A stretch of 28,133 nucleotides of DNA from a virus: positions 1 to 28,133 of the IMG/VR virus record IMGVR_UViG_3300034198_019044. The stretch is one strand, 5' to 3'. Below, in pieces: positions 28,017-28,133 of this stretch (its first letter is position 1; the number at the start of each line of letters is the position of its first letter). Below the pieces are notes generated by a model. That model did no database searches. It was not told the DNA's origin and saw only the letters and a list, made by a program, of their open reading frames with translations. Position numbers and translations under genes: made by a program.

Positions 28017-28133
28017 AACCAACATAAGACCTGTACTTAGCCGGGAAATTACGCCACCGGAGTATCGTGTACATTACAATGTAGAAACGGGCGTGTGTAC
28101 TCATAAAACCAACTTGGCATCTAGCGTGTCGGA
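27985..28133 (+). CDS. Unknown protein, 3' partial
   Basis: An open frame starts at ATG 27985 (MKSYSRPDHFKTNIRPVLSR) and runs to the window edge without a stop for 49 codons. It continues with PPEYRVHYNVETGVCTHKTN, which reads like real protein. The 32-base overlap with copy 2 of the glycosyltransferase-like pair fits the tight packing here. I do not recognise a family, and only the first 49 residues are available. Confidence 0.5.
   Translation, partial: MKSYSRPDHFKTNIRPVLSREITPPEYRVHYNVETGVCTHKTNLASSVS

Overview
This window looks like part of the tail, baseplate and fibre module of a large contractile-tailed phage (myovirus) of the T4 superfamily. It is probably aquatic, because several protein signatures recall structural proteins of marine T4-like phages. 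All supported genes lie on the + strand and are packed head to tail. Neighbours overlap by 1 to 32 nt or are separated by at most 45 nt, so no stretch over 300 bases lacks a gene. I saw no tRNA, insertion sequence, CRISPR array or integrase. TAA, TAG and TGA are all used as stops, so the genetic code is standard. The host cannot be read from the sequence.

Layout. Positions 1-6224 hold the inner baseplate: a 5'-truncated gp48/gp54-like tube-cap protein, gp53 (LysM-like wedge), a 917-aa hub protein in the gp27 role, a gp5-like spike with a lytic domain, and gp25. Positions 6270-21969 hold the wedge: a large gp6 (1123 aa), then a single 12.3-kb gene for a 4107-aa virion protein in the gp7 position. 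Positions 21972-25983 hold four smaller structural or adhesin genes. These are a conserved 221-aa protein, a collagen-like fibre, a second fibre protein with the same N-terminal domain, and a 342-aa protein with a Tyr-Gly repeat. Positions 26019-28133 hold a small conserved-looking protein, two tandem paralogues resembling GT-A glycosyltransferases, and the start of one more gene cut by the window end.

How the genes would work together (inference from family roles). The hub, spike and tube cap form the centre of the baseplate. gp53, gp25, gp6 and the giant protein form the wedges around it. The following genes supply host-contact appendages. The glycosyltransferase-like pair may modify a surface or virion component.

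Most notable points. The lytic domain of the spike protein is C-terminal to the beta-helix, whereas in T4 gp5 lysozyme sits between the OB-fold and the beta-helix. The giant protein carries seven FG-GAP-like segments, consistent with a seven-bladed beta-propeller, with a foreign-looking domain inserted between blades 5 and 6. A T4-type late promoter box (TATAAATA) lies just before gp6.
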